Shown: positions 16,133 through 24,621, numbered from the stretch's first letter. The stretch: DNA of 64,000 nt from Actinomycetes bacterium (GCA_021784205.1 JAJXTB010000003.1:27750-91749), one strand, 5' to 3'. Program-made: numbers and translations. The notes: a model not told the origin generated them from the sequence alone.

Positions 16133-17178
16133 AGATTGACGTCGACCTCGGCGAGCGCGCCTACGAGGTGATCACCGGGCTCGGTGCGCGACGACACCTC
16201 GCCGAGGTGATCGCGCGCCGAGCACCCCGGGCCCGAACCGCGGCGATCGTCACGTCCGAGGGGCTCGTCGGCCGGCAGTGGTTCGACGTGGAGACCGGTC
16301 TCGATCAGCACGTGATCGTGGTTCCCGACGGCGAGACGGCGAAGTCGATGGCGGCCGTGGAGTACCTCTGCGAGCGCTTCGTGGCGCTCGGACTCTCACG
16401 TGACGACGTGGTCGTGGGCGTGGGTGGCGGTGCGGTGACCGACCTCGCGGGCTTCGCGGCGGCGGTCTACCTGCGAGGCGTCGGCGTGGTGCAGGTGCCC
16501 ACGACGCTGGTCGGCCAGGTGGACGCCGCGATCGGGGGCAAGACCGGCGTAAACCTGACCGTGGGTAAGAATCTCGTCGGCGCCTTCCACCAACCCCTCG
16601 GCGTGCTCTGCGACACCGCAGCCCTCGAGACCCTGCCCGACCGCGAGCTGCGCAGCGGCTACGGCGAAGTGGCGAAGTGCTGGCTCCTGGAGCGGCGAGA
16701 CCCGTCCGGGGTGACCGTGGCGACGCGCGAAGACCTGGTAGCACTGTCGGTCGGCTTGAAGGCCGGCATCGTCTCGCAGGACGAGCGCGAGAGCGGACGA
16801 CGCGCCCTGCTCAACTATGGGCACACCCTCGGCCACGCCGTCGAGCTAGTCGCGCTCGAGCGCGATCCCGACGAACTGCGCCACGGCGAAGCCGTGGCGA
16901 TCGGTCTCGGCTTCGCCGCGCGGCTGGCTCACGCGCTCGGGCGCGTCGACGAGGGGTCCGTGGAAGCACACGACGCCGTCTTGGACGCCTTCGGACTCGC
17001 TCGACGTCTGCCCGCGGCCATGTCGAGCGAGCAGTTGATCGCGATCATGCAGCGCGACAAGAAGGCGCACCACGACCTGACCTTCGTGCTCGACGGACCG
17101 GCTGGCTTCGAGGTGGTGTCAGGCGTCGCGCCCGACGTCGTGTCACGGGTCATCGACCAGTTTCGGAGCGAATCTTGA
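16129..17178 (+). CDS. aroB: 3-Dehydroquinate synthase
   Basis: AroB is an NAD- and zinc-dependent enzyme that cyclises DAHP to dehydroquinate. The 349-residue protein has GGGAVTDLAGFAAA (NAD-binding), the PTTLVGQVDAAIGGKTGVN block, EVAKCWLL with the metal-binding Glu, and NYGHTLGHAVE with a metal-binding His. The ATG overlaps the aroK stop; the open frame upstream of it is antisense-like noise within aroK. A TGATG junction at its stop leads into a 35-codon open frame before aroQ. Confidence 0.96.
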   Translation: MKIDVDLGERAYEVITGLGARRHLAEVIARRAPRARTAAIVTSEGLVGRQWFDVETGLDQHVIVVPDGETAKSMAAVEYLCERFVALGLSRDDVVVGVGGGAVTDLAGFAAAVYLRGVGVVQVPTTLVGQVDAAIGGKTGVNLTVGKNLVGAFHQPLGVLCDTAALETLPDRELRSGYGEVAKCWLLERRDPSGVTVATREDLVALSVGLKAGIVSQDERESGRRALLNYGHTLGHAVELVALERDPDELRHGEAVAIGLGFAARLAHALGRVDEGSVEAHDAVLDAFGLARRLPAAMSSEQLIAIMQRDKKAHHDLTFVLDGPAGFEVVSGVAPDVVSRVIDQFRSES

Positions 17179-17272
17179 TGTCGGCAGAGCTCAACGGTAG
17201 TGTGACGCCGGTGACCACCTCAACTGAGCCCGACCGTGGCGCGTGGGGATCTGATTCGGGCCAAGTCGGGCG

Positions 17273-17752
17273 GTGCGCGTGGTAGCGCGACGGGTTGCCG
17301 AAGAGGTATTTGCGCCCATCGAGTTGCTCATGCTCTCGGGCCCGAACCTGGACCAGCTCGGAGTACGCGACCCGTCGGTCTACGGGCTGACGACCCTCGA
17401 CGAGCACGTCGAACGAGTGCGCGCGGCGGCCGCGCCGCTCGGACTGAGCGTGCGCCACATCCAGTCGAACTTCGAGGGCGATCTCATCGAGGCCATCCAC
17501 GACGCGCGCGGTCGTTCAGCCGCGATCGTGATCAACGCCGGCGCGCTCACGCACACGTCGTGGGCCCTCACCGACGCCCTGGCCATCTTCCCGGGGGTGA
17601 AGGTCGAGGTTCACCTGTCGAATCCCGCCGCGCGTGAGCCGTTTCGCCACGTCAGCACCTTGGCGGGCGTCGTGCACGGCACGATCGCCGGCTTTGGCGG
17701 GCTCAGTTACGACCTGGCACTGGCCGCGGTGGTGGAACTGCTCGCGGACTGA
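17273..17752 (+). CDS. aroQ: 3-Dehydroquinate dehydratase, type II
   Basis: AroQ dehydrates dehydroquinate to dehydroshikimate by the trans, type II mechanism. The catalytic Tyr is in RDPSVYGLTT, SNFEGDLIEAIHDA follows, NAGALTHTSWAL holds the active-site Asn and His, and EVHLSNPAAREPFRHVS completes the site. The start is uncertain. Conserved sequence begins at IELLMLSGPNLDQLG, and GTG 17273, GTG 17279, TTG 17324 and ATG 17330 are all in frame. The protein is up to 159 residues. It lies about 95 bases after aroB, which is longer than other gaps in the operon. Confidence 0.92.
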   Translation: MRVVARRVAEEVFAPIELLMLSGPNLDQLGVRDPSVYGLTTLDEHVERVRAAAAPLGLSVRHIQSNFEGDLIEAIHDARGRSAAIVINAGALTHTSWALTDALAIFPGVKVEVHLSNPAAREPFRHVSTLAGVVHGTIAGFGGLSYDLALAAVVELLAD

Positions 17753-17779
17753 CGCGCCCGGGGGCTCGCGGGCGTTGCC

Positions 17780-17785
17780 TAGACT
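17780..17785 (+). promoter_or_regulatory. -10 element for efp
   Basis: TAGACT lies about 34 bases before the efp ATG. The resulting short leader carries GAAAGG about 11 bases before the ATG, so this transcript is not leaderless. Confidence 0.45.
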
Positions 17786-17818
17786 GTGGCGCGCAACTTT
17801 CCCGAAAGGTTTAGGCTC

Positions 17819-18382
17819 ATGGCCGCCATCTCTAGCAACGACATCAAGAACGGCATCACCCTCAAGGTCGAAGACGGCCTCTTCACCGTCGTCGAGTTCC
17901 AACACGTCAAGCCTGGCAAGGGTGGGGCCTTCGTGCGAACCAAGTTGCGCAACGCCCGTTCGGGTGCCGTGATCGAGCGCACCTACCGCGGTGACGAGCG
18001 GCTCGAGCAGGCGATCATCGACAAGCGCGACATGCAGTACCTCTACCGCGACGGGGACGACTACGTCTTCATGGACCAGTCCACTTACGACCAGGTGCCC
18101 GTTTCCTCCAAGAGTCTCGGCGACGCGGCGAACTTCCTCGTCGAGACGGGCAAGGCCATGCTGGTGCTGCACGACGACGAGATCATCGGCATCGAACTCC
18201 CGGCGTCGGTCGAGTTGACGATCACCGAGACCGAGCCGGGCATCCAGGGCGACCGCGTCTCGGGGGCCCGCAAGCCCGCGACGCTCGAGACCGGGTACGT
18301 GGTCCAGGTCCCGCTCTTCGTCGGCCCCGGTGAAGTGATCAAGGTCGATACGCGCACCGGCGACTACATCACCCGCGCCTAG
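17819..18382 (+). CDS. efp: Translation elongation factor P
   Basis: EF-P binds between the P and E sites and rescues ribosomes stalled at polyproline. The 187-residue protein shows the three beta-barrel domains in order, starting ISSNDIKNGITLKVEDG. The tip loop is KPGKGGAFVRTKLRN, where Lys34 is the position that other bacteria modify. The C-terminal VPLFVGPGEVIKVDTRTGDYI is typical. The ATG at 17819 is chosen to match the family's N-terminus; a GTG at 17786 adds unconserved residues. The stop overlaps the nusB GTG. Confidence 0.96.
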   Translation: MAAISSNDIKNGITLKVEDGLFTVVEFQHVKPGKGGAFVRTKLRNARSGAVIERTYRGDERLEQAIIDKRDMQYLYRDGDDYVFMDQSTYDQVPVSSKSLGDAANFLVETGKAMLVLHDDEIIGIELPASVELTITETEPGIQGDRVSGARKPATLETGYVVQVPLFVGPGEVIKVDTRTGDYITRA

Positions 18383-18780
18383 TGGACGACCTAGGCGGTC
18401 AGCGTCACCGAGCACGGGAGCGAGCGCTCGAGATCCTCTACGAGGCCGCGATGAAGGGCCGATCGACTGGCGAGATCCTCCCCAAGCTGACCCTCGTGCC
18501 CGACCCCTACACGGTGCGCCTGGTGCAGTCGGCCGAGACGAACGAGGCGCGCGCGCTCGCGCTCATCAGCGCGCACCTCGTTGACTGGACCCTCGAGCGA
18601 CTGGCTCTGGTCGACCGGCTGGTGATGGTCCTCGCGATCGCTGAACTCCTGCTCGACGACGCTCCTCCAACACCCGTGGTGCTCAACGAGGCCGTCGAGT
18701 TGGCCCGGACGTTCTCGACGGAGGACTCGCCGTCCTTCGTGAACGGCGTGCTCGCGGCGTGCGTCGTCGAACTCGGCTGA
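18382..18780 (+). CDS. nusB: Transcription antitermination factor NusB
   Basis: NusB binds boxA RNA with S10 during ribosomal RNA transcription. The 132-residue all-helical protein begins QRHRARERALEILYEA and ends with LNEAVELARTFS...PSFVNGVLAA, both typical. It starts with GTG overlapping the efp stop. In other actinobacteria the pyr operon often follows nusB; here a respiratory gene island lies between them. Confidence 0.93.
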   Translation: MDDLGGQRHRARERALEILYEAAMKGRSTGEILPKLTLVPDPYTVRLVQSAETNEARALALISAHLVDWTLERLALVDRLVMVLAIAELLLDDAPPTPVVLNEAVELARTFSTEDSPSFVNGVLAACVVELG

Positions 18781-18798
18781 TCGTTTGGTTCCATCGCC

Positions 18799-20529
18799 AT
18801 GCCGGGGATGAGTCAACGATCGCTTGACCTGACGAACCCCTTCGTGGTGGCGCTGTTTCGCCACACGAGCGTGGTCACCATGCTGCCCTGGATCGGGATC
18901 GTGGCCCTGGGCGTGCTGATCGTGTCCGCCCTTTCCGGGCGGATGGGGTGTTTCCAGCAGCTCGCAGCGGGCGTGAACGAGTCGCGGGCTCGTCGCCATC
19001 TTCGCGTGGGTTTTGGGATGCTGTGGTTGCTCGACGGAGCCTTGCAGTTCCAGGCGTCGATGCCGCTCGGACTCGCCACCAACGTCGTCGCACCGATGTC
19101 GCGCGCCACGCCCTCGGCGCTGCAGTCGTTGATCGGGCACGCGGTGAATCTCTGGAACAGCCATCCGATCACGCTGGCCTCGGGCGTGGCGTGGCTCGAG
19201 ATCGGGCTGGGACTGCTGCTCGTAGTCTCAAACGGCACGACTGGTCGTGTCGCAGCCGTGGTGGGCGTCGCGTGGTCGGCGGTGATCTGGCTGATCGGCG
19301 ATGGGGCCGGTGGGCTCTTCGTGCACGGCGCGACGATTCTCTTTGGCTGGCCCGGTGCGGCCCTGCTCTACGCCTACGCGGGCGCGTGGATCGCGCTCGA
19401 TCCCGAGCGATTCTCGCGATCGTTCGCAGCGGTGACCCGGCGCGTGCTCGCAGCGACGTTGCTCCTTGGGGCCGTCGAGCAGGCCCTGCCCGCGGCGGGG
19501 TTCTGGCGCGGCGGGCCGAGCAACGCGCTGAGCCAGATGGCGAACTACATGTCGGCGATCGCTCAGCCGGGGTGGCTCGCGTCGGCGGTGCGTGGCGCCG
19601 GCTCGCTCGCCGCAACGATGGGTGGGGGACTGAACGTGGTGATCCTGCTCTGGCTGATTGCCGCCGGGGTGGGCCTCTGGCCGTCGGGGTCCTCAACGCG
19701 CCGCTGGCCGCTCTACTTTGTCGTCACCGGCGCCGTCGTGATTTGGGTGTTCGCCCAGGACACCGGGTTGTTCGGGGGCCTGGCGACGGATGTGAATACC
19801 ATGCCGGCGCTGGCGATCCTGGCCTGGAGCGCGGCGGTGCGGCCCCAGGGCGAGCCGCGCGCCTCGCTGGTGCGCGAGGTGCTCGGCACGGTCGGATCGG
19901 TGGTCGCGGCCTTTGCGATTGCGATGGTGCTCGTCGCTAGCGCCGCGATGGGCTGGGCCGTCGCGTCGGGCGCGGAGACGACGCTCTTTCTCGCTCGCAA
20001 TGGCCCGGCCAAGGCCGTCAACGTGCGGGCCACGCCCTTTTCCCTGATCGATCAGTACGGACGTCCCTACCGGTTGGGCGAGCATCGCGGGCGGGTCACG
20101 TTGCTCACCTTCCTCGACCCCAACTGCACGGCTGCCTGCGCTCCCATGGCCGATCAACTCGTGGAGGCTCGACGCGAGCTCTCGGCGCGCGCGATGCTCG
20201 ACATCGTCGTGGTCGCGGTCGATCCGTACCACGACACAACTAGTGACCTGCGCCGATTCATCGCTCGTCAGGGCCTGGCGTCGGTGCCGAACTTCTACTT
20301 CCTGACCGGACGGTACGCGGCGATGCGTGCCGTGTGGCGCGCCTACGGCATCAGCGTCGTGATGACGCCCTCGGACCCGACGAGCGTGCACACCAACGCC
20401 ATGTTCGTCGTCGCGGCTAACGGCAGCCTGCACTGGATCGTCCGCGACGACCCGCTGGCGAGCAGCGCCGGTATCGCGTCAGCCGTCGCGGAACTGGGGG
20501 GCCTGCTGGCCTACGAGGGCGTGCACTAG
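18799..20529 (+). CDS. Membrane domain fused to SCO1/SenC-like copper chaperone domain
   Basis: The 576-residue protein has about eight to ten hydrophobic helices across residues 20-390, then an SCO-type thioredoxin fold from about 410. The copper-binding CxxxC is at Cys443 and Cys447 (DPNCTAACAP), and the partner His is at 531 (SVHTNAMFV). SCO proteins deliver copper to the CuA site of cytochrome oxidase subunit II, which is encoded 1 kb downstream. The membrane part was not assigned to a family; it is not an ordinary SCO anchor, which has one helix. Its stop shares a CTAG with the convergent gene. Confidence 0.82.
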   Translation: MPGMSQRSLDLTNPFVVALFRHTSVVTMLPWIGIVALGVLIVSALSGRMGCFQQLAAGVNESRARRHLRVGFGMLWLLDGALQFQASMPLGLATNVVAPMSRATPSALQSLIGHAVNLWNSHPITLASGVAWLEIGLGLLLVVSNGTTGRVAAVVGVAWSAVIWLIGDGAGGLFVHGATILFGWPGAALLYAYAGAWIALDPERFSRSFAAVTRRVLAATLLLGAVEQALPAAGFWRGGPSNALSQMANYMSAIAQPGWLASAVRGAGSLAATMGGGLNVVILLWLIAAGVGLWPSGSSTRRWPLYFVVTGAVVIWVFAQDTGLFGGLATDVNTMPALAILAWSAAVRPQGEPRASLVREVLGTVGSVVAAFAIAMVLVASAAMGWAVASGAETTLFLARNGPAKAVNVRATPFSLIDQYGRPYRLGEHRGRVTLLTFLDPNCTAACAPMADQLVEARRELSARAMLDIVVVAVDPYHDTTSDLRRFIARQGLASVPNFYFLTGRYAAMRAVWRAYGISVVMTPSDPTSVHTNAMFVVAANGSLHWIVRDDPLASSAGIASAVAELGGLLAYEGVH

Positions 20530-20876
20530 TCGGGTTGCGGCGACGACGGTCGATCGCCGCCGTCGGCATCGCCGTGCACGCGCCGCAGGTACTCGTTGTA
20601 CGTGTCGAGCGCGGGGTCGTGGTCACTGGTCGCTTCGGGCACCTCGCGGGGGCGGTGGGCGGATGCCGCGCGCTCGTCGCTGAGAAGTTTCTTCCAGACG
20701 TAGACGCCGTATGCGGCGAAAATCGGCCACTCGAAAACATAGGCCCAAGACAAGTGATTCCCGCCAATTGCCCGTCGGATTTCCACGTAGAACGCCGAGA
20801 TGCAGATGGCCTCTGCGAGTACCAGACCCAAGTGAATTACAAGAGGATTCTTAGTCTGGCGCGGCACAAACACCAA
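20526..20876 (-). CDS. Small membrane protein with LSWAYVFEWP motif (oxidase-associated)
   Basis: This protein of about 113-116 residues has two hydrophobic helices: one at residues 12-30, and one carrying the motif GNHLSWAYVFEWPIFAAYGVYVWKKLL. A charged, disordered tail follows. The same motif occurs in the gene at 27800, so these are paralogs on either side of the oxidase genes. The function is unknown; the location suggests an oxidase accessory protein. The start is uncertain, with TTG at 20876 and GTG at 20867 both in frame; TACAGT lies eight bases before the GTG. Confidence 0.7.
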   Translation of the reverse strand: MVFVPRQTKNPLVIHLGLVLAEAICISAFYVEIRRAIGGNHLSWAYVFEWPIFAAYGVYVWKKLLSDERAASAHRPREVPEATSDHDPALDTYNEYLRRVHGDADGGDRPSSPQPD

Positions 20877-20943
20877 CTGTATAGAAGTCGGGAATTACTC
20901 TCGAACCGTCGATACGGAAACGTCGATTCACGAGGAGTGCGGT

Positions 20944-21627
20944 ATGTCGATTCGCGGAAGATTAGCCATCGTTGTCGTGCTGTTCCTGGTCGCGGTTGGC
21001 CTCATCGTGTGGAGTCTGGCTTCGTTCCTCACTCCAGGCACGCCCGGTGGCGTCATGGACTTCACCAACACCCAGGCGGCGGGACAGCCGGTCAATCTGA
21101 CCGTGCAGAGCGTTGGGGCGATCGGATTCGGACCCCACCCCACCTGGGTCTCGTACCTCGTGAAGGACCCCCACACCCACCAGTGGGTCCAGGACACGAC
21201 GTGGAAGTTGCCCGCGAACAGCGTCGTGAACATGACGGTGCTGCAGTACGACTCGGGTAGCCCGCTACGCAACCAGGAGTGGGGCCAGGTGCAAGGAACC
21301 GTCGGCGGCACCGCCAACCTGAATGGCCACCCGTACAGCGTGTATGACTCCAACACGGGCAACGGCGTCGGGCACACCTTCACGGTGCCCGCTCTCGGCC
21401 TGAGCGTGCCGATGGTCGGGGTCAACGGCAATGCGCAACTCTGTGGTTCGGGGCCCTGCCACACCAGCTCGCCGCATAACACGATCACGTTCAGCTTCAA
21501 GACCCCCGGACCGGGCAGTTACTCCTGGCAGTGCTTCGTCCCGTGCGGGCTCGGCTATCTCTACGGCAATGGAGGACCGATGTCGACCCAGAACTACATG
21601 GGCGGATTCCTGGAAGTGGTGCGATAA
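20944..21627 (+). CDS. Membrane-anchored cupredoxin-like protein with altered copper site
   Basis: The 227-residue protein has one N-terminal membrane anchor (residues 8-29) and an extracytoplasmic domain. The end of the domain resembles a cupredoxin: His144 in GHTFTVP, then YSWQCFVPCGLGYLYGNGGPM. Cys197 and Cys201 are spaced as in CuA, but the CuA His position is Tyr205, and a type 1 site would need His where Gly202 stands. A second Cys pair (167 and 172) could form a disulfide. GAGGAG lies 6 bases before the ATG. It may pass electrons to the oxidase encoded next; no cytochrome c gene is in the island. Confidence 0.72.
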   Translation: MSIRGRLAIVVVLFLVAVGLIVWSLASFLTPGTPGGVMDFTNTQAAGQPVNLTVQSVGAIGFGPHPTWVSYLVKDPHTHQWVQDTTWKLPANSVVNMTVLQYDSGSPLRNQEWGQVQGTVGGTANLNGHPYSVYDSNTGNGVGHTFTVPALGLSVPMVGVNGNAQLCGSGPCHTSSPHNTITFSFKTPGPGSYSWQCFVPCGLGYLYGNGGPMSTQNYMGGFLEVVR

Positions 21628-21650
21628 CTATGACAGCGGAGAATGCATCC

Positions 21651-22619
21651 ATGAATGAGACCCACCACCTGCGTCGTATGACCACGATCTGGATCGTGCT
21701 CTCGGTCGCGGCGGACCTGTTGTTCTGGTTCCTCGTGGGCCCGCACGTGCCGCCCGGTCGCATGACCGACATGGCGTCGTCCAACCAGTTCGACTTCAAT
21801 GTCCTGTTCGTCATCGCCATACCCGTCTTGATCGGGGTATGGATCTACCTCGCCTACGCCATCGCCGTCTGGAGCGCCAAGCGAGGCGGCCCCGAGCCAG
21901 TTGGCGGGGAGGCCGCGCGAAACAACCGCACCGCACAGGTTGCCTGGATCACGATCACATCAGTAGTCGTGATCTTCTTAGCCGGTTTCGGTACCGTCGA
22001 GCTCATCGCGAACCACGGCTCGGGTGGAGGGGAGGGGCCCAACCCAGTCTGGTCGCCGGCGGGCGCGATCAAGGCCGAAACCGCGGCCCTGGCCGGGACG
22101 GGGACCTGGTCGCCGAACAGCAACCAGGTCCTCCCGGTCCAGGTCATCGCCCAGCAGTGGAAGTTCACGTACCGCTACCCGACGTTCGGCGGCTTTGAGA
22201 CGCCCCAATTGATCCTGCCCGTGAACACGACAATCGCCTTTAACGTGACCTCGCTCGACGTCATCCACAGCTTCTGGGCCTACCAGCTGAGCGTGAAGGC
22301 CGACGCGAACCCCCAGGTGAACGACGTCGCGTACGCGACCACCTCCCAGACCGGCCAATTCACCGTCCGTTGCAGCGAGCTCTGCGGCATCTGGCACGGC
22401 TCGATGTACAACTACGGCAGCGTCGTCTCCCAGCAGAAGTTCATGCAGTGGGCGCAGGCGACCGAGGCCGCGAACGCGGCGAACACCAAGAACCTGCCGC
22501 CCTTCGCGTGGACCTACGTGCCCGACGCCAACGGCGCGGCCGGCGGGTACTACCCCGACGGCACGGCGACCCCGTACAGCACCGTGGAGACCTACGGTGC
22601 GAAGCAGCCGGCCTCGTGA
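21651..22619 (+). CDS. ctaC: Cytochrome c oxidase subunit II (CuA)
   Basis: Subunit II accepts electrons into the binuclear CuA centre and passes them to subunit I. The 322-residue protein has hydrophobic helices near residues 12-30, 48-75 and 97-120, then the cupredoxin domain. The CuA ligands are complete: His206 in DVIHSFW and the block CSELCGIWHGSM (Cys241, Glu243, Cys245, His249, Met252). A C-terminal extension of about 60 residues follows. GGAG about 9 bases upstream supports the ATG at 21651; an in-frame ATG at 21630 is the alternative. Confidence 0.95.
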   Translation: MNETHHLRRMTTIWIVLSVAADLLFWFLVGPHVPPGRMTDMASSNQFDFNVLFVIAIPVLIGVWIYLAYAIAVWSAKRGGPEPVGGEAARNNRTAQVAWITITSVVVIFLAGFGTVELIANHGSGGGEGPNPVWSPAGAIKAETAALAGTGTWSPNSNQVLPVQVIAQQWKFTYRYPTFGGFETPQLILPVNTTIAFNVTSLDVIHSFWAYQLSVKADANPQVNDVAYATTSQTGQFTVRCSELCGIWHGSMYNYGSVVSQQKFMQWAQATEAANAANTKNLPPFAWTYVPDANGAAGGYYPDGTATPYSTVETYGAKQPAS

Positions 22620-22674
22620 TCGGCGTTACGACGATGAATGATGCAACCGCTATGACAGAAATGGAGAATGGGCG

Positions 22675-24621
22675 ATGACGGAACGTCCTTTGGCGACGAC
22701 CGGTGAAGCGTCGGGCGTGTCACGTGCGCCGTGGACGCAGCGCCAGGGTTGGTTGAGCCAACACCTGGGCACGGCGATTATCGGCGGCGTGCTCGGCTAC
22801 GTCTTCGGGCACTGGCTCGGCAACGCGATCTCGAGCAACTATCAGTACATCGCCAATAGCGGCCAGAACGCGATCGCCGACGCCCTGGCACTGATCTTTG
22901 GCGTGGTGGGCTGGCTCTTGGGCATCGGTGCCTTGAACTACCCGCTCGCGAAGATGGTCGGACGCCAGCCACAGAAGGAAGTCGAGGTCGACGACTGGTC
23001 CAAGTACTTCCGCTACAGCACCAACCACAAGACGGTCGGGTTGCAGTACGTGGTCGGTGTGCTGCTCTTCATGTTCACCGGTGGTCTGCTGGCCATGGCG
23101 ATTCGCACCGAGCTGCTCAACCCCACGACGCACTACTTCAGCGCGGACACGTACATCAAGATCGTGAGCGAGCACGGCACGATCATGATGATGATGGCCA
23201 CCTCGATCGTGGTCGGTCCGCTGGGCAACTACCTCGTGCCGCTCATGATTGGCTCGCGCCGGATGGCGTTCCCGCGCATCGAGGCCTTCAGCTTCTGGAT
23301 CTTCGTCGCGGGCTACATGGTCATCTTCTCGGCGCTGCCCTACGGTGGCTTCCCGACGGGGTGGACCGGCTACGCGCCGCTGCAAACCCAGGCGGGCCCG
23401 GGCATGGTGTCCTACCTCTTTGGCTTCGCGGTCATCGGGATGGGCATGATGGCTGCGGGCTTCAATATCGCGGTGACCATCATCAACTATCGCGCGCCGG
23501 GCATGACCTGGAGCCGGGTGCCGATCTTCGTCTGGTCGATCCTCGCTACGGCAGCTCTGCTCACGCTCGCCACGCCCACGCTCTTCGCCGCGGGCCTGTT
23601 CGGCCTGCTCGACAAGACCGCCCAGACGGCGTTCTACGTCACCGAGCACGGTGGCAGTTCGTACCTGTGGGAGAACCTCTTCTGGTTCTTCGGGCACCCC
23701 GAGGTCTACATCATGGCGCTGCCGGGCTTTGGCATCGTCGGTGAGATCCTGCCGGTCTTCACCCGTAAACCGCTCTTCGCGTACAAGGTGGGTGCCGCGG
23801 GCATGATTGGCGTGTCACTGCTGTCGTTCTTCGTCTGGCAGCACCACCTCTTCCAGAGCGGCATCAACCCTGACATGCGACCGCTGTTCATGTTGACGAC
23901 CGAACTGATCTCGATTCCCACTGGCTTCATCTACCTGGTCGGTATGGGCACGTTGTACAAATCGAAGATCAGATTCGAGATACCGATGCTGTTCGCGATG
24001 GCGCTCTACTTCAACTTCTTGATCGGTGGCGTCACGGGCGTGTTCCTGTCGGACGTCCCCGTGAACGTGACGGTGCACGGCGGATTCTTCGTGCTGTCGC
24101 ACTTCCACTACACGATCATGGGTGGACTGCTCTTCGCCTTCATGGGTGGCCTCTACTACTGGCTGCCCAAGATGACCGGGCGGATGATGAACAAGAAGAT
24201 CGGCCTCTGGCACTTCTGGACGATGTTCATCTTCTTCAACCTGACCTTCTTCCCGATGTTCATCATCGGACTGCTCGGCCAGCCACGACGGGTGTTCACG
24301 TACGCGAAGAACCTCCAGGGCCTGAACGACTTCTCGTCGATCAGCGCCTTCTTGCTGGGCTTCTCGTTCCTTATCTTCTTCTTCAACCTGGTGTGGTCGC
24401 TGTACATCAGTCCCCAGAAGGCGCCCGCCAACCCGTGGGACTCCCTCGGCCTGGAGTGGCAGACCGCGACACCGGTGCCCGCGTACAACTTTGAGCGGAT
24501 CCCGGTGATCCTGACCGACCCGTATCACTACAGCGAGGCGAGCGCTCCCGCGGTTGCCGACCTAGGCGGCGACGAACGTGTACCGGTCGTGTCGTCTCAC
24601 GACGGCAGTGGCGTGGCGTAG
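22675..24621 (+). CDS. ctaD: Heme-copper oxidase subunit I, with unusual proton-channel residues
   Basis: Subunit I holds the low-spin heme and the heme-CuB site where oxygen is reduced. The 648-residue protein has every metal ligand: His167, His341 with the Tyr345 crosslink partner and Glu343 in WFFGHPEVY, His390 and His391 in WQHH, and His476 and His478 in SHFHY. Three usual proton or Mg2+ residues are changed. The D-channel Asp of APDMAFPRMN is Arg (SRRMAFPRIE), the K-channel Lys of PTGVK is Ile (PTGFI), and HDT before the heme ligands is HGG. About 105 extra N-terminal residues include two hydrophobic helices. It lies between ctaC and ctaE. Confidence 0.96.
   Translation: MTERPLATTGEASGVSRAPWTQRQGWLSQHLGTAIIGGVLGYVFGHWLGNAISSNYQYIANSGQNAIADALALIFGVVGWLLGIGALNYPLAKMVGRQPQKEVEVDDWSKYFRYSTNHKTVGLQYVVGVLLFMFTGGLLAMAIRTELLNPTTHYFSADTYIKIVSEHGTIMMMMATSIVVGPLGNYLVPLMIGSRRMAFPRIEAFSFWIFVAGYMVIFSALPYGGFPTGWTGYAPLQTQAGPGMVSYLFGFAVIGMGMMAAGFNIAVTIINYRAPGMTWSRVPIFVWSILATAALLTLATPTLFAAGLFGLLDKTAQTAFYVTEHGGSSYLWENLFWFFGHPEVYIMALPGFGIVGEILPVFTRKPLFAYKVGAAGMIGVSLLSFFVWQHHLFQSGINPDMRPLFMLTTELISIPTGFIYLVGMGTLYKSKIRFEIPMLFAMALYFNFLIGGVTGVFLSDVPVNVTVHGGFFVLSHFHYTIMGGLLFAFMGGLYYWLPKMTGRMMNKKIGLWHFWTMFIFFNLTFFPMFIIGLLGQPRRVFTYAKNLQGLNDFSSISAFLLGFSFLIFFFNLVWSLYISPQKAPANPWDSLGLEWQTATPVPAYNFERIPVILTDPYHYSEASAPAVADLGGDERVPVVSSHDGSGVA

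Noticed and set aside
17786..17788. GTG as the start of efp
   Set aside because: It directly abuts the -10 element and adds residues absent from EF-P; the ATG at 17819 matches the family.
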